Origin: Undaria pinnatifida
Taxonomy: Eukaryota > Sar > Phaeophyceae > Laminariales > Alariaceae
Assembly (NCBI GenBank): GCA_012845835.1
Contig: JABAKD010000023.1
Span: 5,934,137-5,998,136 of the forward strand
Length of the DNA stretch: 64,000 nt
Direction of reading: 5' to 3'
Shown here: piece by piece, positions 1-11,650 of the stretch
Position numbering within the stretch: position 1 is the stretch's first letter
Layout: the number at the start of each line of letters is the position of its first letter
Program-made: the position numbers and the translations under genes
The notes under the pieces: model-generated
What the model was told of the DNA's origin: nothing
What the model saw: the letters and a program-made list of their open reading frames with translations, nothing else
Databases searched by the model: none

Positions 1-1500
1 GGTAGACACCTGCAATACGGATACCAAGTAAGTGGCTGCGTACGGGATTCACCATAACCCGTGAGTGACATTTGTGTTTGGCGTTCGTCACGAAGATACG
101 CTTACGTTGCCAACCTGTTCTCAGCCTCTCACACGTCGGCTCGCAGCCCTACACAGAATTGAGTACAAAAGGTTTGATAACCTTAAATATATAGCATAGA
201 TCTCACATGCACTGAGTGTTGAACAATCCCCCGACTGTGGCCGTTTTTTCAGAAATCCTGTGACAATATACATTTCTACGCTACCAACCTTGAACGAAAT
301 GAACCCCTACAATACCCCCACCCCAGTCTAAGCCCGGGCGTTTGACGTCATTTAGCACACATTATGTATGAAATACCTCACTCGCTGAGTCAGCTGGGCA
401 ATCAGTGATATTACCTCTGCAAGGCTTGGTCGAATATCTATATGTTTATTGGAGTTTTGTGGCATTCATTGCGCAAGGTGAAGAATCAACACCATACGTA
501 AAGCAGGATCGCTCACCACTTCAGTGTACATAATGTCAAGCACCTACAAGGCAATATAATGAGATTCCCAAATCTTTTTCTCGAGGTTTTGTCACGCACA
601 AAATGACTGCGCACACAAGATGTCACAAGGATGTCGGAGATCACCTCAGCATTGGGTCTATGCAGGATACGCAGCTTAGCCTTCGCTGAACACATTTTCG
701 TCGATCCTAACTTGGTGCCCGAAACGTTTGCCGATACAATAAAACAGCTAGTAGTGCTCCCGCACCGCTATTTATGAGTGCCAGAGAGATCTAAGTCCTA
801 TGTCCACGTACGATGCACGATTTGCCGCATCCCCTCCACAGTCCTCAAACCCTCATCTTCATTCCGCTTACCCCACCTAAAGAATGGCATACGTACGCTA
901 CTTCGTCACTGAAGTGTCTTTGTTTCATTCAACCCTACAGTGTGCCCACATTTTCTGTAATGTCGTTTGCGGTGCATATAACACGTCTACACCAAGCACG
1001 CCCGAAAATTGGCCAAGCTCTCATCTTGTTAGGAACAAGTAACAAACTCCTTTGATCCAAGGTTCGCTCGTAAACACGTTGGATATCCTTGGTCTGAGAT
1101 GTACCGGGCATACTCGTAGCTCTAAAGTGTTCACAGTATCGTATCACCAGTCTGCATGGTACGATCCAACGGTGGCGTTAGACGCAAATTGTTAGGATCT
1201 TGAAGCATCGAAGATCCAAGGGTGACCCAGAACACACGTGCTACAGTTGTAAATAACGAAGTGGCAAGATCCAAGCGTGACGTATAGCATGCGTATCCTA
1301 GGAGCCAACGAAATTAAGAGGTTTCGGCGTGACATTGCACAGGTACGTTAGGGCTCTGCGACATCGCAAGATCTACGAACTGGCGCAGCATATTCGGGCT
1401 GAACCGTTTCCTAAATTGATTGATCGGGCTCCTTGACTCACCTCAACCTAATATGGCCGGAAAGCCATTCTTGTTTTGCGGGATGATGTGTTTGTAAACC
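1..1500. other. No gene recognised
   Basis: No coding bias, splice-phased motif or RNA gene seen. Between about 1,070 and 1,400 the phrase AAGATCCAAGGGTGAC and variants recur about every 60 bp, a weak degenerate repeat. Confidence 0.4.
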
Positions 1501-1827
1501 ACAAGACCATGGAATCGGCTAATCGAGTCATTACACTTGGCGTTTCTCAAAATCGTTCTATCTGGGTGAGGTTATAGGACTCAACGAGGTGCAGTATGCA
1601 GTAAGTATCTTAAGACAGAAAAGAGTGCACCTCTCCCGTGGCTTGTATGACCGCAAGGTCTACGAGGTGCGGTACGCGCATTGGCTTAGCGTCGAACGCG
1701 ACCCCGTAGGATTCCATGGCGACGGAAACCACAAATCTATCTTCTTAGCGTTCAACTGGCCGTACACGCCAAGAGTGACTAGCGACGCCAAGTGTCATGT
1801 GCCTTGTCGCTCTCGGGATATGATTTA

Positions 1828-2451
1828 TCACCGTAGGGATGAACAATCTTTGGCCGTGCAATTAGCTTGCCGCTGAAGTGGTCGTCGTCCAAGAAATGAG
1901 TGAGTGGTACTGGTGGGGTCGACCACTACATCTTCCTGTACCGCCAGCACCACTCCGTTCGTCGCCACGGTTAGAGTCACAGCAGTGTTTGCGGACGGGT
2001 GCGCAGTCACGCCCAACGAAGATGCTGTGTGTCGCAGAGCATGGCGGCTCGCCGAACAACACGTACTCGTCATAAAAAATTCCCAAGACCGTGTTCGGGT
2101 TACCAGCGCGTTCCATGCACCCCCGTTGCGGTCGTTAATGTGTCCAATGATCTGAGGTAGCGTAGCATACAGATCCAGAAGTTGTTGGAATAATATTATC
2201 CTGTACAGGACGGGATCTAAGAAAGGGTGGACGGGCACGGTAAGTGGGGGATCATAATCACTTCGCGATGGTGCCCTCTGCATCATAGTGCATGGTATTG
2301 TGGTGAGACCGTAGTCGAAGGCATTTTTGATGGCGTTGTGGTAATCGGATTGAAATTCACGTCGGCTAAGATTCAAATACCCGTTAAAGGAATCGACAGC
2401 TATGCTCGCACCACCCTCAAACGCACCCGTGCAACAGTAGAACGGCTCCAA
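1828..2451 (-). pseudogene. Possible relic of a beta-helix paralogue
   Basis: A 207-codon minus-strand frame carries GAFEGGASIAVDSFNGYLNL then SRREFQSDYHNA. Its spacing resembles one beta-helix coil of the large gene at 16.8-40.0 kb (G-G-A-x-I ... L-x-L ... F-x-S-x-Y-x-N-A). A later part is Thr/Val-rich (ANTAVTLTVATNGVVLAVQE). No convincing splice sites or neighbouring coils were found, and the rest of the frame is not clearly coding. It may be chance resemblance. If real, it is a fragment only. Confidence 0.25.
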
Positions 2452-2597
2452 CTGTTTCTCGGCCCCATCGACTCTAAGCGTTACTTCGACACAATTTCAA
2501 AAGGTACACGTCGACAAGGCAATCCACGGTGTTGGTGTGTATGTAACAAAAACACGAAATAAATGCTGAAAGTTCAACAATGACGGCTTGTAGTCTG

Positions 2598-2878
2598 GAC
2601 ACGTGCTACGACAGGGGTATTAAGGTATACCACTTTTTTGGGTAAAATATTTTCTGATTGATCAGAAGTTTTCAACCTCTAAATCATGGGAATGACATTT
2701 ATTTGTTTGTTGACATGTTAGTTTGTTCGTGTACCTAGGCCATGGGTCTTGGTCGTGTCGGGTTTGTTTCTTTCAGCTTCTGAAGATCATTGTTTTTTTG
2801 TGTGTGGGATTAGGAGCTCCTCAAGCAGTGGAGAGCCTAAAAAATATGATAGTTGCGCCCCTATACCGTAGCGTGCGT
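2598..2878 (-). mobile_element. MITE family A, copy 3 (reverse)
   Basis: GACACGTGCTACGACAGGGG at the left and CCCCTATACCGTAGCGTGCG at the right. The internal GTGTACCTAGGCCATGGGTC and TAGGAGCTCCTCAAG are reverse complements of the family landmarks. Confidence 0.6.
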
Positions 2879-3162
2879 AAACAACTACCGGTGGAACCCC
2901 CCCTCTTCTTGTGGTTCACTGCACGGCTGTGGCAGTATTTCTCTGCGAACGGGTTTGTCGTCAAAATGTGCTACATGAGAACACTCTTTGGATGAGGTAC
3001 AGCACCTGCCAAGTGAGATATAGTTCTCATTACCTGCACGGGAGGTTACGCCTTCCTCCACAACACGTGCTTCAGTAGTGCCTAGTGAGCACTACCGGTT
3101 TCGCGCTGAATAGGCAGCCTCATGAACATTTTAGTACACCCCTACCGTCGCGTGTGCCTCGT

Positions 3163-3422
3163 GACGCGTGCTACGATAGAGGTGCAACACGTGACTTCTG
3201 GGTTCCTGCCATTGGGAAATTAGTCAAGACTTCTCTCCCAAAAGCTGTTTCGAGAGAAAAAATTACTGCTACGGGATGAAAATGCCCATGGCCTAGGTAC
3301 ACAACAAAAATCACGCAAAAAATGGCATTTTCCGACAATTTTGGGTTAAGGAGCTCCGTCATCCAAAAATCATTCAGAAAACATTTCAGACGAAAAGTGA
3401 TACCTCTATCGTAGCACGTGCC
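3163..3422 (+). mobile_element. MITE family A, copy 1
   Basis: 260 bp with terminal repeats GACGCGTGCTACGATAGAGG and CCTCTATCGTAGCACGTGCC. Internal landmarks CATGGCCTAGGTACACAAC and TTTTGGGTTAAGGAGCTCCG recur in the other copies. Confidence 0.7.
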
Positions 3423-3540
3423 TGATGTACTGTAGATCTTCGGCGAAGGAGCTCCTCCGTCAGACAGATTATGCTTAGATAAAACAATGCATTGGCTGTC
3501 GCACCACGAGTTTTATCGTGTCCCGGCACCGACGAAAGAG

Positions 3541-3783
3541 TCGTTCTACGATAGCCCCCTCAACTTTTCTTTAACGAAATCGCCGGTTTGGAAACCAGCT
3601 TCCGACCGTATCTCCTGAAATACGGTGTCCATTGACAACCCGACCGACGTCATCGTTCGAAAGTCCTTTCCAAACAAGTGTACGAATATATGTTTTTATA
3701 GCACCCTTCCTCGTGTCGAGCAGCCATGGAACGGTCGTTGAAGAAAATCGATGGTTTCGGGGGGGGGCTATCGTAGAATCAGC
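3541..3783 (+). mobile_element. MITE family B, copy 1
   Basis: The ends TTCTACGATAGCCCCCTCAA and GGGGGCTATCGTAGAATCA are inverted repeats of about 20 bp. The interior holds TTTAACGAAATCGCCGGTTT and TATCTCCTGAAATACGGTG. Total about 243 bp, no coding capacity. Confidence 0.7.
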
Positions 3784-3993
3784 CGAAATGAAATAATTGC
3801 TCCGTAATGGGAGACTATCCAGTCGGGTTTGGCATGAGTATTCAATGCCCCACCAACCTTAGCGAAAGTCAAGCGTTTCGGGCCGCCGCGGTATACGCAC
3901 TCAATGGGCAGCTCTTACCGACGGTAGAGTATCCCCGCCCGTCTGTTAGTACTAGCTACAAAGTCCCTTTGGTTATGCTCAACTGGTAAAAAA

Positions 3994-4508
3994 AATCGAA
4001 ACCCGACCGCGTATTCACACGCACCATGGCTTGTATGACGCCCTGTCACTGCTAGGGTCGGTGACCCATAGGTCGAGGTTGTCATTCGATTCCAACTGGA
4101 GCCTGATCCTAAACTCGTTGTTGCACCCCTCGTTGACGATATCCACGTTGAATTAAAAGTCCACCTCTGCACCGTCGGGTGCTTTGAACAGACCAAAGAA
4201 ACGGACTGCCTCGCTGTAGCCGATGGGGATGTCGTCAATGCCAGCCGAACAGTTTACCCATCGATGTGTCTATCACGCCTTGACCGGGCTCAAAATCGGT
4301 CGTCGCTGCTTCGTTGTTGAGGTAAGAGGTACAGCGCGGCGAAGGCTGAAGACGTCGTGTTGGCGTATTCCGCCAAGTTTTCTGACACCGCAATTGCACG
4401 TATATCGGCTCTGTCGGCGACGCCAAACTTGTAACACACTCTTGTTAACGAACCGCGGCCTTCAGCCGTGAGATCTAGAGTCATGAGGTGAGGGAAACAC
4501 GCATACAT
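3994..4508 (-). pseudogene. Decayed coding fragment, family not recognised
   Basis: Minus-strand segments with coding character follow each other across frames: CYKFGVADRADIRAIAVSEN then LAEYANTTSSAFAALYL (about 4450-4310), TDFEPGQGVIDTSMGKLF (about 4300-4250), DDIPIGYSEAVRFFGLFKAP (about 4235-4170) and, after an in-frame TAA, FNVDIVNEGCNNEFRIRLQL plus NDNLDLWVTDPSS (to about 4010). Codons end mainly in C or G. At least two frame changes and one stop make this a pseudogene or a poorly resolved multi-exon gene. The plus strand is partly open across the same bases but with less biased codons. I do not recognise the protein. Confidence 0.4.
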
Positions 4509-4759
4509 AGTCTACCGTCGATGCAGGCCTAACGTATATTTACTGACCTCTAGCGGTTCGCCGGAGGACGGATAAACGCTTATCAGAGTCTCAGGGAATC
4601 GGGTGCACAGGTGACAGGTTTGGCGTCTCTCCGATAGGAAAGGATGGATGGTAAGTGTTTTCTTATCTCCAGAACCGAAGGGCTGTGGTCTAGAGAAGTG
4701 TGAGGGGCTTGGTAGGTGTTCAGGTTGGGTGTTAAAGCGTACCACGAAAAACACCAAAA

Positions 4760-5330
4760 GAAGGCCACATCAAACGCGCCCCGCTGTTATCATAAACGCC
4801 TGTACACTGTGCTCGTGAATCTTGTAACTGTCACGGACGATTGATAGCATCCCCCTTAGCATATTGCGAGTGAAAAGAGCACTATGCTATAACAATGTTA
4901 ACTATAACCAAGAGTGAAGAGACGCAACGCATATTTACAGAAGAAATGGTTTCAGGGATACACTGACAAACCGAGATCGCAGGGGCCATCAGAGGGAAAT
5001 CTCTCATTAAAACCCTCACCCTGATTTCTCACTGCGTATTTAACTGCCTGACCACTATTCTATGGCTGTCGTCCCTCTACACTTGTTCAGCGATGAATAA
5101 GTGCAGTGGCTCCTAATGACTAAGCATATAAATCGAATAACGTTACGTTGTCCAAACAATCCAACATGAATCAAGAACAAATCAATACATATCGACCCAC
5201 TCCCTGGTACGGAATGTAAACTCCCACATACATACAACCAAGGACAACACCATATGACGCGCTGTTGCCTCCAAATCTAACCAGTTAACACAAAAGTTTC
5301 ATGCCCACCGCCGTTTAGTGACACAATACA
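4760..5330. other. No feature recognised
   Basis: AT-rich sequence with short random frames. Nothing recognised. Confidence 0.4.
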
Positions 5331-5960
5331 AATCAAATGGAAGAATCAAATGAATCAGACGATATGCTTATCGTAACTAAATTATATATTGCTAAAACAC
5401 AAAGAACAGCCCACGCGGCACAAAAAATATACATACTTAAACAAAAGCAAACAGCGAACACGGGTATTTTGAACGGGAACAGTAAAAACATGAACAAACA
5501 AACAAACAAACAAGACAAAAGGAATGGCTAACGCAGCAATCGAAAAAAACGAAACGAAACAACATAAGAAAGCAGCCAACAAGACGTTCGAACCGAAAAT
5601 TAGGAAACAAACAAAAACAGCCAACACGCCAAAAATAAGTTGCAAGACAAAACCAAGCAAACCAGTGAACGCGGCAATCGAGACAAAATATAATATGATC
5701 AAAACCCAAAGCGGCCAACGCGGCAATTACAATACACAATAAAAACACTACAAAAACAAAATAACATCCTTCTTGGCTTTTCTGACGGGCCGGAAGGAAA
5801 TAGGCAAAGGTATAACAAACAAAATAGCGATCGTTGCTGTGTGACGGACTGGACGGGACTGGACGGAAAGAAGAATAGACAGGAAAAAACAGCTAAGACG
5901 GCTATCGAACTGGACATTGCAAACCAACAAAACCAGCAAAGAACACACATGACTTTCACC
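5330..5960 (+). repeat. A-rich, strand-asymmetric low-complexity region
   Basis: The plus strand is strongly A-rich and T-poor, with recurring AACGCGGCAATCGA and AACAAACAAACAAA. The long hydrophobic (Phe/Leu/Cys) minus-strand frames and Lys/Asn/Gln plus-strand frames follow from this composition, so no gene is called. Confidence 0.6.
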
Positions 5961-6589
5961 TAACCCGGAACACCTTCATGAAAATATCAACCGGAAATCT
6001 AGGAAATAGAAACTTCTGACAGGCAAAACAAGACAGGCCAAGAAGACACATTGCTATGACAAAACAAATGTTTACCTCGCACACAATAATAACTTCTTAC
6101 ATACAGAAACTCACACACAACAGTCACCCCGTTATCGCCGAAAAACATCCTAACTTTTTTCGACCCTACTATCCCACCCCAAAGCGAGCAGCTGCCACCA
6201 ACTGGATGCACCATTCTTCACCTGACAACTTCTCAACAGGACCCCTCGTCAAAGTGCAACTGAACAATAAATTCGAGAAGCAGAAGCAGGGTAAGGAACT
6301 CTTGGCCTTGTCGTCGGACCCAGTTATCGTCGCTCTATCGCAGTCGCCAGTAGCCGGTGTTGTAGTCCGGCACGTGACTCTTGCAGTCTGGACGAGTAGC
6401 CCAAGCCCTTTCACATGGCCCAGAGACCTATTTCGCGGATAGAGACGAGGCATCGCGACGAGAAAGAGGCGCGTCGAGAGATGGCGAGTAAATATCACGA
6501 GGAGAGATAGCAAGGGAGCGGAACGGCGGGAGATAGCGAGAGAGTGGCACGGCGATAGCAAGGGAAAACAGAAGCGCGGCGATAGATAG

Positions 6590-6775
6590 CGAGTGAGCGG
6601 GGCACGGGCAAGCGTGCGGAGCGACGGATCAAGGCACGGGCAAGGGCTCACAGCGAAGGAATGGCGCAACGGCGCACGGGCAAGGGTTTGGAGCAAAGGT
6701 GCGGCGTGCGGGCAAAGCCTCGGCGCGTGGAAACAGCGCACGGGCAGGGGTTCGGAACGAGAGAGTGCACACAAG
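6590..6775 (+). repeat. GCACGGGCAAGGG minisatellite
   Basis: Five units near 6,604, 6,635, 6,675, 6,708 and 6,738 with core GCGCACGGGCAAGGGTTCGG and a period of about 31-40 bp. It is preceded by purine-rich GATAGCGAG repeats (6,480-6,600). This explains the long arginine-rich and leucine-rich open frames on both strands here. Confidence 0.7.
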
Positions 6776-7189
6776 CTAGGTCTCGAAGCGAGTGAACGGC
6801 GCGCGGCGAAAGGAAGGGCGTCCTGCAAAGTTTGTTCTAGATGGGAGCCCTTCCATCACCTTCGATCAAAAAATGTAGGCTTGGTACCCCTCGCGTGGTG
6901 TCGGGTGAATCCGTGCCGTGGCAGGCTTCCGACGAAGGCGGCACCTACCCCCCTCCACGATTTGAAAACTAATGGAAAGAAAGGAACAGAGGAACAGTTA
7001 TGGGCACGCATGCTGAACGGGACTGCGGTAAAAATGATGGACCCGTGCAGCCGAATACGGGGCGTCCGTAAACATCACAACGGTCGGTTGCACGGGTGTA
7101 TGGGTGTGACGAGTCGTTTCCCACGGTTGTGTGTGCGGATCCCATAAGGAAAGACATCGCCGTTCAACAGGTCAACATAATGACCACGT

Positions 7190-7760
7190 TTCCACACCAC
7201 AGAAAAGTGTCCTACGAACAGAGAAACTAATATAAATGTACTGGTACGCAGACAGGCACTTCTGTAACGGAGTGTTCGTCCCGTGGAAATGGGCAGACCT
7301 ACAGGAGCCGGGTTGCCGTCTCCTTCAGAGTTTGGGACAGTAACAAAGGCCGCAACAACAGGTGCGGATCCATCTCTGAAAGGTGCTTGACGCCTCTCGT
7401 TAAACAAACACAAAATGTCGAACAAAATCAATACAAGCACGAACGAACAAAGCGAACAAAAACAGGTGCACGCCCTATGACTAGGCACAGACCTAGAGAT
7501 ACCTGGTTATAATCTTGCCAAGCATGGGAGACAGCAACAGCGATCCCCATAGGTACGGACCCAACCAAATATCGGCCAATACCCTGTATACGAGATAACA
7601 CAGGTGCAATTCCCGTGGCAAGGTACAGATATACAGGGGCCAGGTTTTCGTCTTCCCTTAGAATAGGAAACGACGACGTCTGTCCTTATAGATACAGACC
7701 CGACCAAATATAGGCGTATACCCCGTCTCTCCGAGAAAAGTAACAAATAATTAAACGGGT
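7190..7760 (+). repeat. Diverged array of about 150-bp units
   Basis: CCCGTGG...CAGGAGCCGGGTTGCCGTCT (7,280) recurs as CCCGTGG...CAGGGGCCAGGTTTTCGTCT (7,612), and GGACCCAACCAAATATCGGC (7,557) recurs as AGACCCGACCAAATATAGGC (7,706). Confidence 0.5.
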
Positions 7761-10242
7761 ACCAAACGGAATAAACGAAAACAACTAACGCATGGACCAT
7801 GGTCAACACGGCGAGATTCAGTGAAGCTGAAACTATGTGAGGGTATTTAGTGTAACGTAAGCTTCACCATCGGGTGGAGGTTACCGCGAAAAGAAGTCCG
7901 CTTAAAAACGTGCGTGGTTTGGAGCTTCCGTGTGAGAGGCAACACTCATTTTTTCAAAGTTCGGACATAATTCACTCACGGAACCGAAGGTTCTTCTGAG
8001 AGAACATCCTTTTTTGGAGTCGAGTTTCGTTATTCCAATTCCTTTCTTGGATTAGAAAGGCGCACTCGCATCACCGTAGGCGTGTTGTTCTCTTAGATTC
8101 AGCCCCGTCGCCTCTTCCCCCTTGTCCTTCAGCGGGTAAACCGGCGTGGTAGAGGCGGAAAAACAAATATGAGAGCAAAAAGCCGTCTCCTTCTTATGTG
8201 CAGTGTGTAGAGGACAGATTGTCGTAGGGGAGGCGGCGAGATATGTCCTTCAAAAAAGGGACCTAGATGAATGAGACGTCATGGCGACCACGAACGTGTG
8301 AATCGTCTTTGTGTTGACGACATCGCCTAGCGCAAATAAATGTGTACAATAAGCAGTTCTAGAAGCATCGGGAGTAACGCCGGTTGCCGCAAAATAGTAC
8401 GATATGAGAACAGAGGGTTTGACAAGGCAAACGATATATTACAATTTTTTCCGCCTTATTCATATCATCCCTGTATTATCCTCGCACTATTGTCGTGCTC
8501 CTTCCCAGTAGTAGTAACTTAGGTCTGGGGTCACATAGCGGGGCACTTCTTGTCTTTGCCGTACGCGCCTTCGTTTCTATCGGGAGAAAGATTCAGTGTG
8601 TTTCTTCCCTCGTCGACTCTCGTCAAATACACGCAATGCTATAGACACTATAAGCAGTGATCCGTTGTTAGCATTTTTGCAGATACAAATTGAAAATCTC
8701 ACCACGGGAGACATCGAACTCAAGGACCAACGCCAGTAATGTTAGAGAGTAACCATTAGACCACCGGGGCGACCGTTTAGACTTTATAGCACCATGATAT
8801 CGCGTTATTGATTACTCTGATTTTTCTCACACGGCAAGGGAGAACCAAGATTTCTCTTTGCATTCGTTCCGATCAGGGCGATCGGTTTCACGAGCGTGTG
8901 CAGGGGAAGATGTATCACATATGTTGCAGAGAGCGGTTTGGAAGAGCCAAAAACGGCTTAGAGGTACATGAGGCTAGCTGAAGCGCTTTCATCAGGGACA
9001 ACGGTACACACTAAGGTCCCAAGAATTAGGGATGAGCAATATAGGCACATCAACGAGTTTCCGCTAAAGGGACAGATCAAGTCGTGGGCAGCGTTCGGAA
9101 ATGCGCAGAGAGTGGAATAATATGAGAATCGGTAGGACAGGGAGGAAATAATGAAGAATGGGATGTACGGCCCTCGTTCGTACAGAGAGGGACACGTAAC
9201 AGGGATCAATCTATGGAAGCCAAGGACCGCAAAGTAAGGGAAGGGTGGTAGCACCGACGGCGGGAAGTTTTTCAGCCCTTTCATCTCATGCAATCTTGAA
9301 TGAAGAACTGTTGACGAGATACAAGCACATCCTCGAGGGCGGAGGTAGACAACAGCTGAAACCAATAATATATTCCCGAGTGGAAGAACGCCTCTTCCAG
9401 GAGCCGTCTGTGGGTTTTCAAGATTCACTCGTGGTAAGCTCTGCTTCTTCTTCGCACGAAGTAAGAATAAGATAAAGAGTTGAGACTCCACCCACCCACT
9501 CCACGAGCATACATAATTCAGCAGTATTTATGTATTTTGCGTAATCCAGAGAAGGAACGCTCTCAGAAGCTCGATAAGAACAAGGATACAGAGATAGATA
9601 CTTCTTCCTTACCGCCGTCGAAAATAACACAGAATAGTAGGTGATATACCAGATAGTCACACGACGACTCTGGCTGTTTTCGCCGACGGGGTGGAAGCAC
9701 CTTCGTGGAGGTATTCCTTCCCTATCATCCCATACTATCTGAAAAGAAGAACTGTCGACAACATACAACCGTAAAATATTTTGCTAGTTTGTCGAAAACG
9801 CGTCGTGATATTTTCAGTTGCATTTTGTGTTTAAGCATATTACACGCGATAAAGTCTCGGGGCATTTTGTGTCAATTCGACGAGTCTGAACGTTACTATT
9901 CATTTGTCGTCTTCCCCACGACCCACGACATACAACCGTAGTAGGTATGGTCTACTATAATACCTGGTACGATCTTATACGCATCATGCGATACCGACAT
10001 ACACGGTGTTTGCACCCCATCTAGGAGCACATCACACGTACGTCGTGTGCTGTCGGTGTGTGCTTTCAATTTTGTGCATTCCTGACGAAGGTAGCAGTTT
10101 GACCTCTTCGCCAGAGTAATAAAATTTTACATCTGCTAGATACCGGTTATTCAAGGTCTGTGTTCTCGCGCGTCTGCGAAAAAGAACAGGGTAAAACAGA
10201 AAAGTATACCAAATCTTCGAAATATTTGTTCCAGATCCATGA
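7760..10242. other. No gene recognised
   Basis: This holds the tRNA-like head at 8,698-8,776 and a fragment (about 7,905-8,010: GCGTGGTTTGGAGCTTCCGT, TTCTGAGAGAA) repeated at about 12,255-12,360. The longest frame (177 codons, minus, 9,491-8,958) shows no recognisable domain. Confidence 0.4.
8698..8776 (-). repeat. tRNA-like SINE head
   Basis: The minus strand reads CCCCGGTGGTCTAATGGTTA (A-box-like) and, about 35 bp later, GAGTTCGATGTCTCCCG (B-box-like). The acceptor and T stems do not pair, so it is not a functional tRNA. The same head recurs at about 21,650, 27,520 and 35,560. Confidence 0.55.
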
Positions 10243-11047
10243 GGGCCCAGATTAACGAAGAGAGCGGAAAATCGTAATTCGATTTTTCATTTATTTCATG
10301 AAACAAATATACAAAAAATCAGCTCTGCTTCTTATCGAAGAATGGCGTAGTGTGTTCTAGAAAATATAAATTCTAAAAACGCAAAATAGTCAACGAAAAC
10401 CCGTGGGCAACGACAGAGGCGACAGATGGCTCGCGTCCTCCCCGGAGCGCCGCGGCTAGCGGCAGATTGTTTTGGCTGGCAGCGGCTTAGAGGCTATGGC
10501 TCTAGGCGTCTCTTGGCTGGGCTGGCGCCACCCCACCGCCCGACACGAGCAGCAGCGACGGGGATATAGCGGTCGGACTTACGAGCAAAATCGTCATGTG
10601 GTAGTTGGTTGTGTAACGTTCGAGGTGCAGGGCGACAAAAAGCTGGTTTGCGGCGGTCTCGATTGTTGTCGAAGCGTCGCAGGCGGTCTACGCTGTGCTA
10701 AGGCCCTTCGGGGGCCACGCTGCGGCTGCTCCAGTGCTCCTAACTCTCGCAATGGTGGCTTCATCCCTCTCGATCAGCGGACGACATGGCACCAATTCGC
10801 GTGGCCGACTTCTGTTACATAGAACAAGCCATGTCTAAGTAGACAAGCTCCCTAAATTGAATTCGATTTTCGACTAAATTCGACCGAGAAACTCTTTTTC
10901 TACTTCTTTCTTGAATTTGATTTTTCGTAATAATTCTGAGAATGCCTGCTTGGTGATTCATTTTTTTGCCAATCAGATGCAAGTTGACCTCAATTCTAAA
11001 TCAAAATTGGAAATTCGATTTGGCAAGTTCCTCGTTAGTTCGGGCCC
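10243..11047 (+). mobile_element. 805-bp TIR element, copy 1 (non-autonomous)
   Basis: The left end GGGCCCAGATTAACGAAG and the right end CGTTAGTTCGGGCCC are inverted repeats that extend into AATTCGATTTT-type sequence. The insertion is flanked by the 3-bp direct repeat TGA (10240-10242 and 11048-11050). The interior holds a GC-rich block (about 10,430-10,800) with a 116-codon open frame, framed by AT-rich arms. It is homologous throughout to 58,253-59,063. No transposase motif is seen. A 3-bp T-N-A duplication suits PIF/Harbinger-like or CACTA-like transposition (inference). Confidence 0.75.
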
Positions 11048-11147
11048 TGATACTAGTCATGTTCTGGATCCCGTGGTTAAATGCCGAAAATGTAACGACG
11101 GCCAACTTTGACTTGTACAACCATGACGATAACTTTTGTTTCGACCG

Positions 11148-11650
11148 CAGGCATGTGTCATGCTTTATGTTGCTTTCATTGATGATGGCTCCCGTAAAAC
11201 AAACACTAACCAACCGCAGGGGAACCTCGACACAGGAAAATTATTGCTTGTCCGTGTGTCGTAAGAAATGAGCAGACAGACTCCAGAGCCGTCCGACAAA
11301 ACACAGCACCCTAGCCCGACCGATGACGGCGATGTTTTCCCGGAAAAATGTTTGGGATACATTAAACTCAACATATTCAGGTCATCACGGATAGTCAATC
11401 GCAGGCGTGTATCATGCTTGTGTTGCATTCATTGATGATAGCTCGCGTACAGCCAGCTCTCACCAAAAGCAGTGGTTCCTTGACACGGGATTGACAATAC
11501 CTGCCTGTGTATCGTAAGATTCAACAGCAGCAGGCAGACTCCAGAGCTGTCCGATGAAACACAGCACCCTATTTTTGACCAATGGCGCCGATGCTTCTAC
11601 GGGGATAAAATGTTTGGTATACATTGAGATCAGTTCATTTCTACAGGCAG
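11148..11650 (+). repeat. Tandem duplication, period 253 bp
   Basis: Copy 1 (11,148-11,400) and copy 2 (11,401-11,650) share GCAGGCATGTGTCATGCTT / GCAGGCGTGTATCATGCTT, CATTCATTGATGATAGCTC, CAGACTCCAGAGCTGTCCG and ACACAGCACCCTA. It starts 100 bp to the right of the 805-bp TIR element. Confidence 0.75.

Noticed and set aside
5382-5959. Hydrophobic minus-strand frames resembling membrane proteins
   Set aside because: A-rich skew of the plus strand yields Phe/Leu/Cys on the minus strand. Three overlapping frames are equally hydrophobic.
6169-6828. 219-codon minus-strand frame, longest in its region
   Set aside because: It lies over the GCACGGGCAAGGG minisatellite and purine-rich repeats. Open frames on both strands reflect lack of stop-like triplets in the repeat.
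8698-8776. Functional tRNA gene
   Set aside because: A- and B-box-like words exist but acceptor and T stems do not pair.
10472-10822. 116-codon frame with a relative at 58.6-58.9 kb
   Set aside because: Conserved because both copies are the same transposable element. The frame breaks differently in the second copy.
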